DNA from: Apostichopus japonicus
Lineage: Eukaryota > Echinodermata > Holothuroidea > Aspidochirotida > Stichopodidae
Direction of reading: 5' to 3'
DNA length: 64,000 nucleotides
Assembly: GCF_037975245.1 (NCBI RefSeq)
Contig: NC_092565.1
Span: 11,590,499 to 11,654,498, forward strand
The notes beneath the pieces were generated by a model. The model ran no database searches, had not been told where the DNA came from, and was given only the letters and a program-made list of their open reading frames with translations. Of the stretch, positions 1 to 8,963 are shown one piece after another. The position numbers were made by a program, and so were the translations under genes. The stretch's first letter is position 1, and the number at the start of each line of letters is the position of its first letter.

Positions 1-149
1 TCAGCCGTCGTTTCATCGCGACCATGTGTTGCAACTCGGCGCTCAGAGCGGGGGTTTTCACCCACTCGCCCCGTGAGCAGAAGGTTCTTTCGTGCATATT
101 ATCTACAAACCCAGATATTGAGCTTTTTCATCCGCAGAACCCCCGGTGG
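1..149 (+). repeat. B unit, right end only
   Basis: The window opens inside the second half of a B unit (GTCAGCCGTCGTTTCATCGC onward) and reaches the usual end CCCCCGGTGG. The left part lies outside the window. Confidence 0.9.
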
Positions 150-214
150 AGAAGAGAGAGAAGAGAGAGAGAGAGAAGGGAAGAGAGGAGAGATGAAAGG
201 GAGAAGAGAGAAGG
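148..214 (+). repeat. Representative polypurine (GA) tract
   Basis: Bases 148-193 are uninterrupted purines and, after one T at 194, bases 195-214 are again purines. Equivalent tracts follow every B unit and every 18S head. The strand bias is consistent: purines on +, pyrimidines on -. Tract lengths differ from copy to copy, as expected for slippage. Confidence 0.85.
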
Positions 215-983
215 CTTCTCGCGTTGCTTGGTGGATGGCACGAGTGTCATGCGACCTTGCGGAGGGTAGAGCGGCAGGCCGAAGGCGACGGCAGGCCGGC
301 CCGATTCACCCGCAGAGATCTGGATCTCGTTCGAGAATTCGAGATCTCGTGGGGGACAGTCGGGAGGGGCAGTCGATCAGAGAGAAAGGAGAAGGGAGAG
401 ATGAGAGATGAGAGAGAAAGGAGAAGTAAGAAAGGAGAAGGCTTCTCGTGTTTTTTGTTGGTTGGCACAAGTGTCATGAGAGAAAGGAGAGATGATAGAG
501 AAGGGAGAAGAGAGAAGGCTTCTCGCGTTGCTTGGTGATTGGCACGAGTGTCATGCGACCGGGCGGAGGGCAGAGTCGCAGGCCGAAGGCCGAAGGCGAC
601 GGCAGGCCGGCCCGATTCACCCACAGAGATCATCGGTCTCGTTCGAAGTTTCGAGATCTCGTGAGGGGTAGTCGGGAGGGGTAGTCGAGTCGATCCGATA
701 CTCGAGAAGGCCTTCAATATCTGTCGTATGTGTATAAATGTCATGGTTGGACTCGTGCAAGATATATCCGGGAGCAACCCCGACACTCCTCTGAATATAC
801 GGGTTGCTAACAGGTGAGAAGGTCGATTGTGTGGTCGATGGCACGAGTGTCATCCGACCGGGCGAGGGCCGAGTATTTAGCCGACGGTGACGGTGACACT
901 CGCCCCGTGAGCAGAAGATTCTTTCGTGCATATTATCTACAAACCCAGATATTGAGCTTTTTCATACGCAGAACCCCCGGTGG
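150..983 (+). repeat. Alpha/beta/delta spacer and A-to-B fusion leader
   Basis: Alpha, beta and delta blocks lead to an A-type promoter. The leader then breaks off after GCCGACGGTGACGGTGACA (about 891-905) and continues as the right end of a B unit (CTCGCCCCGTGAGCAGAAG) to 983. There is no 18S head. The leader carries CATCCGACC where other copies have CATGCGACC. The same fusion is at 53025-53858. Confidence 0.88.
687..761 (+). promoter_or_regulatory. A-type promoter-like element (fusion copy)
   Basis: GAGTC/GACTC-type arms, AAGGCCTTCAATATCTGTCG and a TATAAAT box at 733. It is followed by the truncated fusion leader and not by 18S. Promoter activity is inferred from position relative to the 18S-bearing copies. 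Confidence 0.45.
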
Positions 984-2044
984 AGAAGAGAGAAGAGAGA
1001 GAAGAGAGAGAGAGGAGAGATGAAAGGGAGAAGAGAGAAGGCTTCTCGCGTTGCTTGGTGGATGGCACGAGTGTCATGCGACCTGGCGGAGGGTAGAGCG
1101 GCAGGCCGAAGGCGACGGCAGGCCGGCCCGATTCACCCGCAGAGATCTGGATCTCGTTCGAGAATTCGAGATCTCGTGGGGGGCAGTCGGGAGGGGCAGT
1201 CGATCAGAGAGAAAGGAGAAGAGAGAGATGAGAGATGAGAGAGAAAGGAGAGGGGAGAAGGGAGAAGAGAGAAGGCTTCTCCCGTTGTTCGGTGGATGGC
1301 ACAAGTGTCATGAGAGAAAGGAGAAGGGAGATATGAGAGAGAAATTAGAAGGGAGAAGAGAGTAGGCTTCTCGCGTTGCTTGGTGGATGGCACGAGTGTC
1401 ATGCGACCTGGCAGAATGGCGGGTCGAAGGCGACGGCAGGCCGGCCCGATGCATCTGCAAGATCTGACCCTCGTTCGAGATTTTGAGATCTCTTTAGTGT
1501 AGCGGGTATTGGCTTAAGTGTGTGATCCAATGGTCAGAACGAGTGGGCAGAGTGAATCGGATTCTATATATGAGGGGGGTTGTAGAGTCGATCCAAGACT
1601 CGAGAAGGCTTTTAATATCTGTCGTGGGTGTATAAATGTCATGGTTGGACACTTGCGGGCCCTCTCGTAGGGTCGGCCGTCGTTTCTTCGCGACCATGTG
1701 TTGCAACTCGGCGCTCTCACGGGGTTCATCCACTCCCCCCGTGAGCAGAGGTGTCCCTCCGTGCACACGTATATATCAACGTTCAGATATGAAGCTTTCG
1801 CGGACGGGAGTCCACCCGAGACTGGAAAAGGCTCCTTGCCTGTGGTGCGTAAATATTTTTGCACGTCTAGACTCTTGCTGGCCTTCTCGGTAGGGTCAGC
1901 CGTCGTTTCATCGCGACCATGTGTTGCAACTCGGCGCTCGGAGCGGGGGTTTTCACCCACTCGCCCCGTGAGCAGAAGGTTCTTTCGTGCATATTATCCA
2001 CAAACCCAGATATTGAGCTTTTTCATCCGCAGAACCCCCGGTGG
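984..2044 (+). repeat. Alpha/beta2/gamma/B unit (1.06 kb)
   Basis: B-type TATAAAT at 1631, C-run of 6. The second half has GTAAATATTTTTGCACG near 1849 in the position of a second box. Private markers shared only with 53859-54918: CTTCTCCCGTTG, AAATTAGAAGGG, CAGAATGG, and CTCGGAGCGGGGG in the second half. Confidence 0.9.
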
Positions 2045-3199
2045 AGAAGAGAGAGAAGAGAGAGAGAAGAGAAGAGAGGAGAGATGAAAGGGAGAAGAGA
2101 GAAGGCTTCTCGCGTTGCTTGGTGGATGGCACGAGTGTCATGCGACCTGGCGGAGGGTAGAGCGGCAGGCCGAAGGCGACGGCAGGCCGGCCCGATTCAC
2201 CCGCAGAGATCTGGATCTCGTTCGAGAATTCGAGATCTCGTGGGGGACAGTCGGGAGGGGCAGTCGATCAGAGAGAAAGGAGAAGGGAGAGATGAGAGAT
2301 GAGAGAGGAAGGAGAAGTGAGAAGGGAGAAGGCTTCTCGTGTTTTTTGTTGGTTGGCACAAGTGTCATGAGAGAAAGGAGAGATGATAGAGATGGGAGAA
2401 GAGAGAAGGCTTCTCGCGTTGCTTGGTGATTGGCACGAGTGTCATGCGACCGGGCGGAGGGCAGAGTCGCAGGCCGAAGGGCGAAGGCGACGGCAGGCCG
2501 GCCCGATTCACCCACAGAGATCATCGGTCTCGTTCGAAGTTTCGAGATCCCGTGGGGGGTAGTCGGGAGGGGTAGTCGAGTCGATCCGATACTCGAGAAG
2601 GCCTTCAATATCTGTCGTATGTGCATAAATGTCATGGTTGGACTCGTGCAAGATATATCCGGGAGCAACCCCGACACTCCTCTGAAAATACGGGTTGCTC
2701 CCAGGTGAGAAGGTCGATTGTGTGGTCGATGGCACGAGTGTCATGCGACCGGGTGAGGGCCGAGTATTTAGCCGACGGTGACGGCAGGCCGCCCGATGGA
2801 GAAACGGTCAGATATCGAGCTTTCATCACGGGACCCGTTCGGGCTTGTTGCCGTTGCTGCGACCATGTGTTGCACTCGGCGCTCTGTACGGGCTTTTTCA
2901 TCCAAGCAACGAATGCACGCTCGAGGCGTGCGATTGCTCTCCTCTATAACAGTGGACGAGCCGTCGCCCTCCCGCGTCGCTTCGAACCGGTCCCGTGTCC
3001 AAGGCGGGACCACTGCGACTCCTCTCGAAACGACCCAGTCGACTCGGGTAGAGATATACACCTCGAGAATCCCTTCGGGCGGTTCTTCGATCACTGTACC
3101 GTAATAGCACGGCATCGAAGGTTGAGGACTGAGAGAGAAAGGGGAGTGCGAGAGCGACTCCAGGATGGCGAACGGGCCTAGCCCGGTTCCGTCGACCGT
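2045..3199 (+). other. Alpha/beta/delta spacer plus 5' ETS-like leader
   Basis: The spacer covers 2045-2577, the promoter-like element 2578-2652 and the leader 2653-3199, which ends directly at an 18S head. The leader is the segment that would be the 5' external transcribed spacer. Variants here: ATCCCGTGG in delta, GGGTGAGGGCC, and GGACTGAGAG near the leader end (shared with 54919-56075). Confidence 0.7.
2578..2652 (+). promoter_or_regulatory. A-type promoter-like element, CATAAAT variant
   Basis: The box at 2624 is CATAAAT instead of TATAAAT, a change shared only with 55454-55528. Box to 18S is 576 bp. Confidence 0.45.
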
Positions 3200-3376
3200 T
3201 ACCTGGTTGATCCTGCCAGTAGTCATATGCTTGTCTCGAAGATTTAGCAATGCACGGCTAAGTACAATCCTGAACATACAAGAGAAACTGCAGATGGCTC
3301 ATTAGATCAGTTATGGTTTATTGGAGAAAGTCTTATACCATGGATAACTGTGGTAATTCTAGAGCTTATACTAATG
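3200..3376 (+). pseudogene. 18S rRNA 5'-terminal fragment (copy 1)
   Basis: It starts TACCTGGTTGATCCTGCC, which is the mature 5' end of eukaryotic 18S rRNA. CAGTAGTCATATGCTTGTC, ATGGCTCATTAGATCAG and GATAACTGTGGTAATTCTAG keep their expected order and spacing. Similarity ends around GAGCTTATAC, and within about 10 nt the sequence becomes the GA spacer. About 177 of roughly 1,800 nt are present, so it cannot give a functional rRNA. This copy has GATTTAGC where canonical 18S has GATTAAGC. All copies read AAGCAATGC for the conserved AAGCCATGC. Confidence 0.93.
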
Positions 3377-4418
3377 AGAGAGAAAGGAAAAGGGAGAAGA
3401 GAGAAGGCTTCTTGCGTTGCTTGGTGGATGGCACGAGTGTCATGCGACCTGGCGGAGGGTAGAGCGGCAGGCCGAAGGCGACGGCAGGCCGGCCCGATTC
3501 ACCCGCAGAGATCTGGATCTCGTTCGAGAATTCGAGATCTCGTGGGGGGCAGTCGGGAGGGGCAGTCGATCAGAGAGAAAGGAGAAGGGAGAGATGAGAG
3601 ATGAGAGAGAAAGGAGAGGGGAGAAGGGAGAAGAGAGAAGGCTTCTCGCGTTGTTCGGTGGATGGCACAAGTGTCATGAGAGAAAGGAGAAGGGAGAGAT
3701 GAGAGATGAGAGAGAAAGGAGAAGGGAGAAGAGAGTAGGCTTCTCGCGTTGCTTGGTGGATGGCACGAGTGTCATGCGACCTGGCAGAGTGGCGGGTCGA
3801 AGGCGACGGCAGGCCGGCCCGATGCATCTGCAAGATCTGACCCTCGTTCGAGATTTTGAGATCTCTTTAGTGTAGCGGGTATTGGCTTAAGTGTGTGATC
3901 CAATGGTCAGAACGAGTGGGCAGAGTGAATCGGATTCTATATATGAGGGGGGTTGTAGAGTCGATCCAAGACTCGAGAAGGCTTTTAATATCTGTCGTGG
4001 GTGTATAAATGTCATGGTTGAACACTTGCGGGCCCTCTCGTAGGGTCGGCCGTCGTTTCTTTGCGACCATGTGTTGCAACTCGGCGCTCTCACGGGGTTC
4101 ATCCACTCCCCCCCGTGAGCAGAAGTGTCCCTCCGTGCACACGTATATATCAACGTTCAGATATGAAGCTTTCGCGGACGGGAGTCCACCCGAGACTCGA
4201 AAAGGCTCCTTGCCTGTGGTGCGTAAATATTTTTGCACGTCTAGACTCTTGCTGGCCTTCTCGGTAGGGTCAGCCGTCGTTTCATCGCGACCATGTGTTG
4301 CAACTCGGCGCTCAGAGCGGGGGTTTTCACCCACTCGCCCCGTGAGCAGAAGGTTCTTTCGTGCATATTATCTACAAACCCAGATATTGAGCTTTTTCAT
4401 CCGCAGAACCCCCGGTGG
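3377..4418 (+). repeat. Alpha/beta2/gamma/B unit after an 18S head
   Basis: The head runs directly into alpha without an epsilon block. B box at 4004, C-run of 7. Variants: GGTTGAACAC for GGTTGGACAC, TTTCTTTGCG, GCAGAAGTGTCC. Confidence 0.9.
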
Positions 4419-5577
4419 AGAAGAGAGAGAAGAGAGAGAGAGAGAAGAGAAGAGAGGAGAGATGAAAGGGAGAAGAGAGAAGGCTTCTCGCGTTGCTTGG
4501 TGGATGGCACGAGTGTCATGCGACCTTGCGGAGGGTAGAGCGGCAGGCCGAAAGCGACGGCAGGCCGGCCCGATTCACCCGCAGAGATCTGGATCTCGTT
4601 CGAGAATTCGAGATCTCGTGGGGGACAGTCGGGAGGGGCAGTCGATCAGAGAGAAAGGAGAAGGGAGAGATGAGAGATGAGAGAGAAAGGAGAAGTGAGA
4701 AGGGAGAAGGCTTCTCGTGTTTTTTGTTGGTTGGCACAAGTGTCATGAGAGAAAGGAGAGATGATAGAGATGGGAGAAGAGAGAAGGCTTCTCGCGTTGC
4801 TTGGTGATTGGCACGAGTGTCATGCGACCGGGCGGAGGGCAGAGTCGCAGGCCGAAGGCCGAAGGCGACGGCAGGCCGGCCCGATTCACCCACAGAGATC
4901 ATCGGTCTCGTTCGAAGTTTCGAGATCTCGTGGGGGGTAGTCGGGAGGGGTAGTCGAGTCGATCCGATACTCGAGAAGGCCTTCAATATCTGTCGTATGT
5001 GTATAAATGTCATGGTTGGACTCGTGCAAGATATATCCGGGAGCAACCCCGACACTCCTCTGAAAATACGGGTTGCTCCCAGGTGAGAAGGTCGATTGTG
5101 TGGTCGATGGCACGAGTGTCATGCGACCGGGCGAGGGCCGAGTATTTAGCCGACGGTGACGGCAGGCCGCCCGATGGAGAAACGGTCAGATATCGAGCTT
5201 TCATCACGGGACCCGTTCGGGCTTGTTGCCGTTGCTGCGACCATGTGTTGCACTCGGCGCTCTGTACGGGCTTTTTCATCCAAGCAACGAATGCACGCTC
5301 GAGGCGTGCGATTGCTCTCCTCTATAACAGTGGACGAGCCGTCGCCCTCCCGCGTCGCTTCGAACCGGTCCCGTGTCCAAGGCGGGACCACTGCGACTCC
5401 TCTCGAAACGACCCAGTCGACTCGGGTAGAGATATACACCTCGAGAATCCCTTCGGGCGGTTCTTCGATCACTGTACCGTAATAGCACGGCATCGAAGGT
5501 TGAGGATTGAGAGAGAAAGGGGAGTGCGAGAGCGACTCCAGGATGGCGAACGGGCCTAGCCCGGTTCCGTCGACCGT
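4419..5577 (+). other. Alpha/beta/delta spacer plus 5' ETS-like leader
   Basis: Spacer to 4955, leader 5031-5577. A reference-like copy: box to 18S 576 bp and no indels. The leader has GTGTTGCACTCGGCGCTC, related to the B core but lacking one A, and CCGTAATAGCACGGCATCG. Confidence 0.72.
4956..5030 (+). promoter_or_regulatory. A-type promoter-like element (consensus)
   Basis: GAGTCGATCCGATACTCGAG, the palindrome GAAGGCCTTC, AATATCTGTCG and then TATAAATGTCATGGTTGG with the box at 5002. It lies a fixed 576 bp before 18S. Similar elements in B units support a shared promoter-like core. Confidence 0.5.
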
Positions 5578-5754
5578 TACCTGGTTGATCCTGCCAGTAG
5601 TCATATGCTTGTCTCGAAGATTAAGCAATGCACGGCTAAGTACAATCCTGAACATACAAGAGAAACTGCAGATGGCTCATTAGATCAGTTATGGTTTATT
5701 GGAGAAAGTCTTATACCATGGATAACTGTGGTAATTCTAGAGCTTATACTAATG
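5578..5754 (+). pseudogene. 18S rRNA 5'-terminal fragment (copy 2)
   Basis: Reference-like copy with GATTAAGC. It opens a full 3.2-kb higher-order unit that ends at 8786. Confidence 0.93.
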
Positions 5755-6580
5755 AGAGAGAAAGGAAAAGGGAGAAGAGAGAAGGCTTCTCGCGTTGCTT
5801 GGTGGATGGCACGAGTGTCATGCGACCGGGCGGAGGGCAGAGTCGTAGGCCGAAGGCGACGGCAGGCCGGCCCGATCCACCCGCAGAGATGAGAGAGAAA
5901 GTAGAATGGAGAGATGAAGAATGAGAGAGGAAGGAGAAGAGAGAAAGCTTCTCGCGTTGCTTGGTGGCTGGCACGAGTGTCATGCGACCGGGCGGAGGGC
6001 AGAGCGGCAGGCCGAAGGCGACGGCAGGCCGGCCCGATTCACCCGCAGAGATCTGGATCTCGTTCGAGAATTCGAGATCTCGTGGGGGGGGGGGCAGTCG
6101 GGAGGGGCATTCGAGTCGATCCGAGACTCGTGAAGGCTTTCAATATCTGTCGTGTGTGTATAAATGTCATGGTTGGACACTTGCGGGCCCTCTCGTAGGG
6201 TCGGCCGTCGTTTCTTCGCGACCATGTGTTGCAACTCGGCGCTCTCACGGGGTTCATCCACTCCCCCCCCCCCCCCCGTGAGCAGAGGTGTCCCTCCGTG
6301 CACACGTATATATCAACGTTCAGATATGAAGCTTTCGCGGACGGGAGTCCACCCGAGACTCGAAAAGGCTCCTTGCCTGTGGTGCGTAAATATTTTTCCA
6401 CGTCTAGACTCTTGCTGGCCTTCTCGGTAGGGTCAGCCGTCGTTTCATCGCGACCATGTGTTGCAACTCGGCGCTCAGAACGGGGGTTTTCACCCACTCG
6501 CCCCGTGAGCAGAAGGTTCTTTCGTGCATATTATCTACAAACCCAGATATTGAGCTTTTCATCCGCAGAACCCCCGGTGG
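5755..6580 (+). repeat. Epsilon/B unit
   Basis: Epsilon and epsilon2 blocks join a B unit through GGGGCATTCGAGTCGATCC. B box at 6159. A run of 11 G at 6084-6094 and a C-run of 15 at 6263-6277 are both long for the array. Second-half variant: TTTTTCCACG. Confidence 0.9.
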
Positions 6581-7641
6581 AGAAGAGAGAAGAGAGAGAA
6601 GAGAGAGAGAGGAGAGATGAAAGGGAGAAGAGAGAAGGCTTCTCGCGTTGCTTGGTGGATGGCACGAGTGTCATGCGACCTGGCGGAGGGTAGAGCGGCA
6701 GGCCGAAGGCGACGGCAGGCCGGCCCGATTCACCCGCAGAGATCTGGATCTCGTTCGAGAATTCGAGATCTCGTGGGGGGCAGTCGGGAGGGGCAGTCGA
6801 TCAGAGAGAAAGGAGAAGGGAGAGATGAGAGATGAGAGAGAAAGGAGAGGGGAGAAGGTAGAAGAGAGAAGGCTTCTCGCGTTGTTCGGTGGATGGCACA
6901 AGTGTCATGAGAGAAAGGAGAAGGGAGAGGAGAGAGAAAGGAGAAGGGAGAAGAGAGTAGGCTTCTCCCGTTGCTTGGTGGATGGCACGAGTGTCATGCG
7001 ACCTGGCAGAGTGGCGGGTCGAAGGCGACGGCAGGCCGGCCCGATGCATCTGCAAGATCTGACCCTCGTTCGAGATTTTGAGATCTCTTTAGTGTAGCCG
7101 GTATTGGCTTAAGTGTGTGATCCAATGGTCAGAACGAGTGGGCAGAGTGAATCGGATTCTATATATGAGGGGGGTTGTAGAGTCGATCCAAGACTCGAGA
7201 AGGCTTTTAATATCTGTCGTGTGTGTATAAATGTCATGGTTGGACACTTGCGGGCCCTCTCGTAGGGTCGGCCGTCGTTTCTTCGCGACCATGTGTTGCA
7301 ACTCGGCGCTCTCACGGGGTTCATCCACTCCCCCCCCGTGAGCAGAGGTGTCCCTCCGTGCACACGTATATATCAACGTTCAGATATGAAGCTTTCGCGG
7401 ACGGGAGTCCACCCGAGACTCGAAAAGGCTCCTTGCCTGTGGTGCGTAAATATTTTTGCACGTCTAGACTCTTGCTGGCCTTCTCGGTAGGGTCAGCCGT
7501 CGTTTCATCGCGACCATGTGTTGCAACTCGGCGCTCAGAACGGGGGTTTTCACCCACTCGCCCCGTGAGCAGAAGATTCTTTCGTGCATATTATCTACAA
7601 ACCCAGATATTGAGCTTTTTCATCCGCAGAACCCCCGGTGG
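6581..7641 (+). repeat. Alpha/beta2/gamma/B unit
   Basis: B box at 7226, C-run of 8. GTAGCCGGTATT replaces GTAGCGGGTATT, shared with 37111-38175. Confidence 0.9.
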
Positions 7642-8786
7642 AGAAGAGAGAAGAGAGAGAAGAGAGAGAGAGGAGAGATGGAAGGGAGAAGAGAGAAGGC
7701 TTCTCGCGTTGCTTGGTGGATGGCACGAGTGTCATGCGACCTTGCGGAGGGTAGAGCGGCAGGCCGAAGGCGACGGCAGGCCGGCCCGATTCACCCGCAG
7801 AGATCTGGATCTCGTTCGAGAATTCGAGATCTCGTGGGGGACAGTCGGGAGGGGCAGTCGATCAGAGAGAAAGGAGAAGGGAGAGATGAGAGAGAAAGGA
7901 GAAGGGAGAAGGGAGAAGGCTTCTCGTGTTTTTTGTTGGTTGGCACAAGTGTCATGAGAGAAAGGAGAGATGATAGAGAAGGGAGAAGTGAGAAGGCTTC
8001 TCGCGTTGCTTGGTGATTGGCACGAGTGTCATGCGACCGGGCGGAGGGCAGAGTCGCAGGCCGAAGGCCGAAGGCGACGGCAGGCCGGCCCGATTCACCC
8101 ACAGAGATCATCGGTCTCGTTCGAAGTTTCGAGATCTCGTGGGGGGTAGTCGGGAGGGGTAGTCGAGTCGATCCGATACTCGAGAAGGCCTTCAATATCT
8201 GTCGTATGTGTATAAATGTCATGGTTGGACTCGTGCAAGATATATCCGGGAGCAACCCCGACACTCCTCTGAAAATACGGGTTGCTCCCAGGTGAGAAGG
8301 TCGATTGTGTGGTCGATGGCACGAGTGTCATGCGACCGGGCGAGGGCCGAGTATTTAGCCGACGGTGACGGCAGGCCGCCCGATGGAGAAACGGTCAGAT
8401 ATCGAGCTTTCATCACGGGACCCGTTCGGGCTTGTTGCCGTTGCTGCGACCATGTGTTGCACTCGGCGCTCTGTACGGGCTTTCTCATCCAAGCAACCAA
8501 TGCACGCTCGAGGCGTGCGATTGCTCTCCTCTATAACAGTGGACGAGCCGTCGCCCTCCCGCGTCGCCCCGAACCGGTCCCGTGTCCAAGGCGGGACCAC
8601 TGCGACTCCTCTCGAAACGACCCAGTCGACTCGGGTAGAGATATACACCTCGAGAATCCCTTCGGGCGGTTCTTCGATCACTGTACCGTAATAGCACGGC
8701 ATCGAAGGTTGAGGATTGAGAGAGAAAGGGGAGTGCGAGAGCGACTCCAGGATGGCGAACGGGCCTAGCCCGGTTCCGTCGACCGT
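7642..8786 (+). other. Alpha/beta/delta spacer plus 5' ETS-like leader
   Basis: Leader 8240-8786. Variants: CTTTCTCATCCAAGCAACCA and GTCGCCCCGAACC. The AAGCAACCAATG form recurs only at 28336-28882 and 55529-56075. Confidence 0.7.
8165..8239 (+). promoter_or_regulatory. A-type promoter-like element
   Basis: Box at 8211. Consensus sequence, 576 bp before 18S. Confidence 0.45.
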
Positions 8787-8963
8787 TACCTGGTTGATCC
8801 TGCCAGTAGTCATATGCTTGTCTCGAAGATTAAGCAATGCACGGCTAAGTACAATCCTGAACATACAAGAGAAACTGCAGATGGCTCAATAGATCAGTTA
8901 TGGTTTATTGGAGAAAGTCTTATACCATGGATAACTGTGGTAATTCTAGAGCTTATACTAATG
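8787..8963 (+). pseudogene. 18S rRNA 5'-terminal fragment (copy 3)
   Basis: Carries GGCTCAATAGATC where most copies have GGCTCATTAGATC. Copy 5 (18922) shares the change. Confidence 0.93.

Larger units (their letters stand above)
1..3459 (+). repeat. Long duplicated segment, copy 1
   Basis: This segment matches 52876-56335 with only about a dozen differences noticed by eye. Shared rare markers include the A/B fusion near 891-905, CTTCTCCCGTTGTTCGG, GAGAGAGAAATTAGAAGGG, CAGAATGGCGGG, a CATAAAT box and GAAGGGCGAAGGCG. The match starts at base 1, so it may extend left of the window. It ends in GGCGGAGGG, after which this copy continues as alpha and the other as epsilon. Confidence 0.9.

Noticed and set aside
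2331-2357. T6 run in the beta block as a Pol III terminator or bacterial-type terminator
   Set aside because: No A- and B-box promoter or stem directly before it was recognised, and the run is a fixed part of the repeat.
3185-3200. GTCGAC just before 18S as a Sal-box-like Pol I terminator
   Set aside because: Only the six-base core is present, without the longer vertebrate terminator consensus, and the position, immediately before 18S, is wrong for a 3' terminator.
2768-3277. Recurrent 169-codon minus-strand frame across the leader and 18S head, preserved in most A units
   Set aside because: It runs antisense through the 18S 5' end and the leader, so conservation follows the DNA unit. Indels of 2, 13 and 19 bp in other copies break or shift it without sign of frame protection.
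3200-3376. A functional 18S rRNA gene beginning at each head
   Set aside because: Similarity ends after about 177 nt in every copy and none of the later conserved 18S motifs follows.
6263-6277. C-runs as telomeric or centromeric repeats
   Set aside because: They are single homopolymers inside B units, not a tandem short motif.
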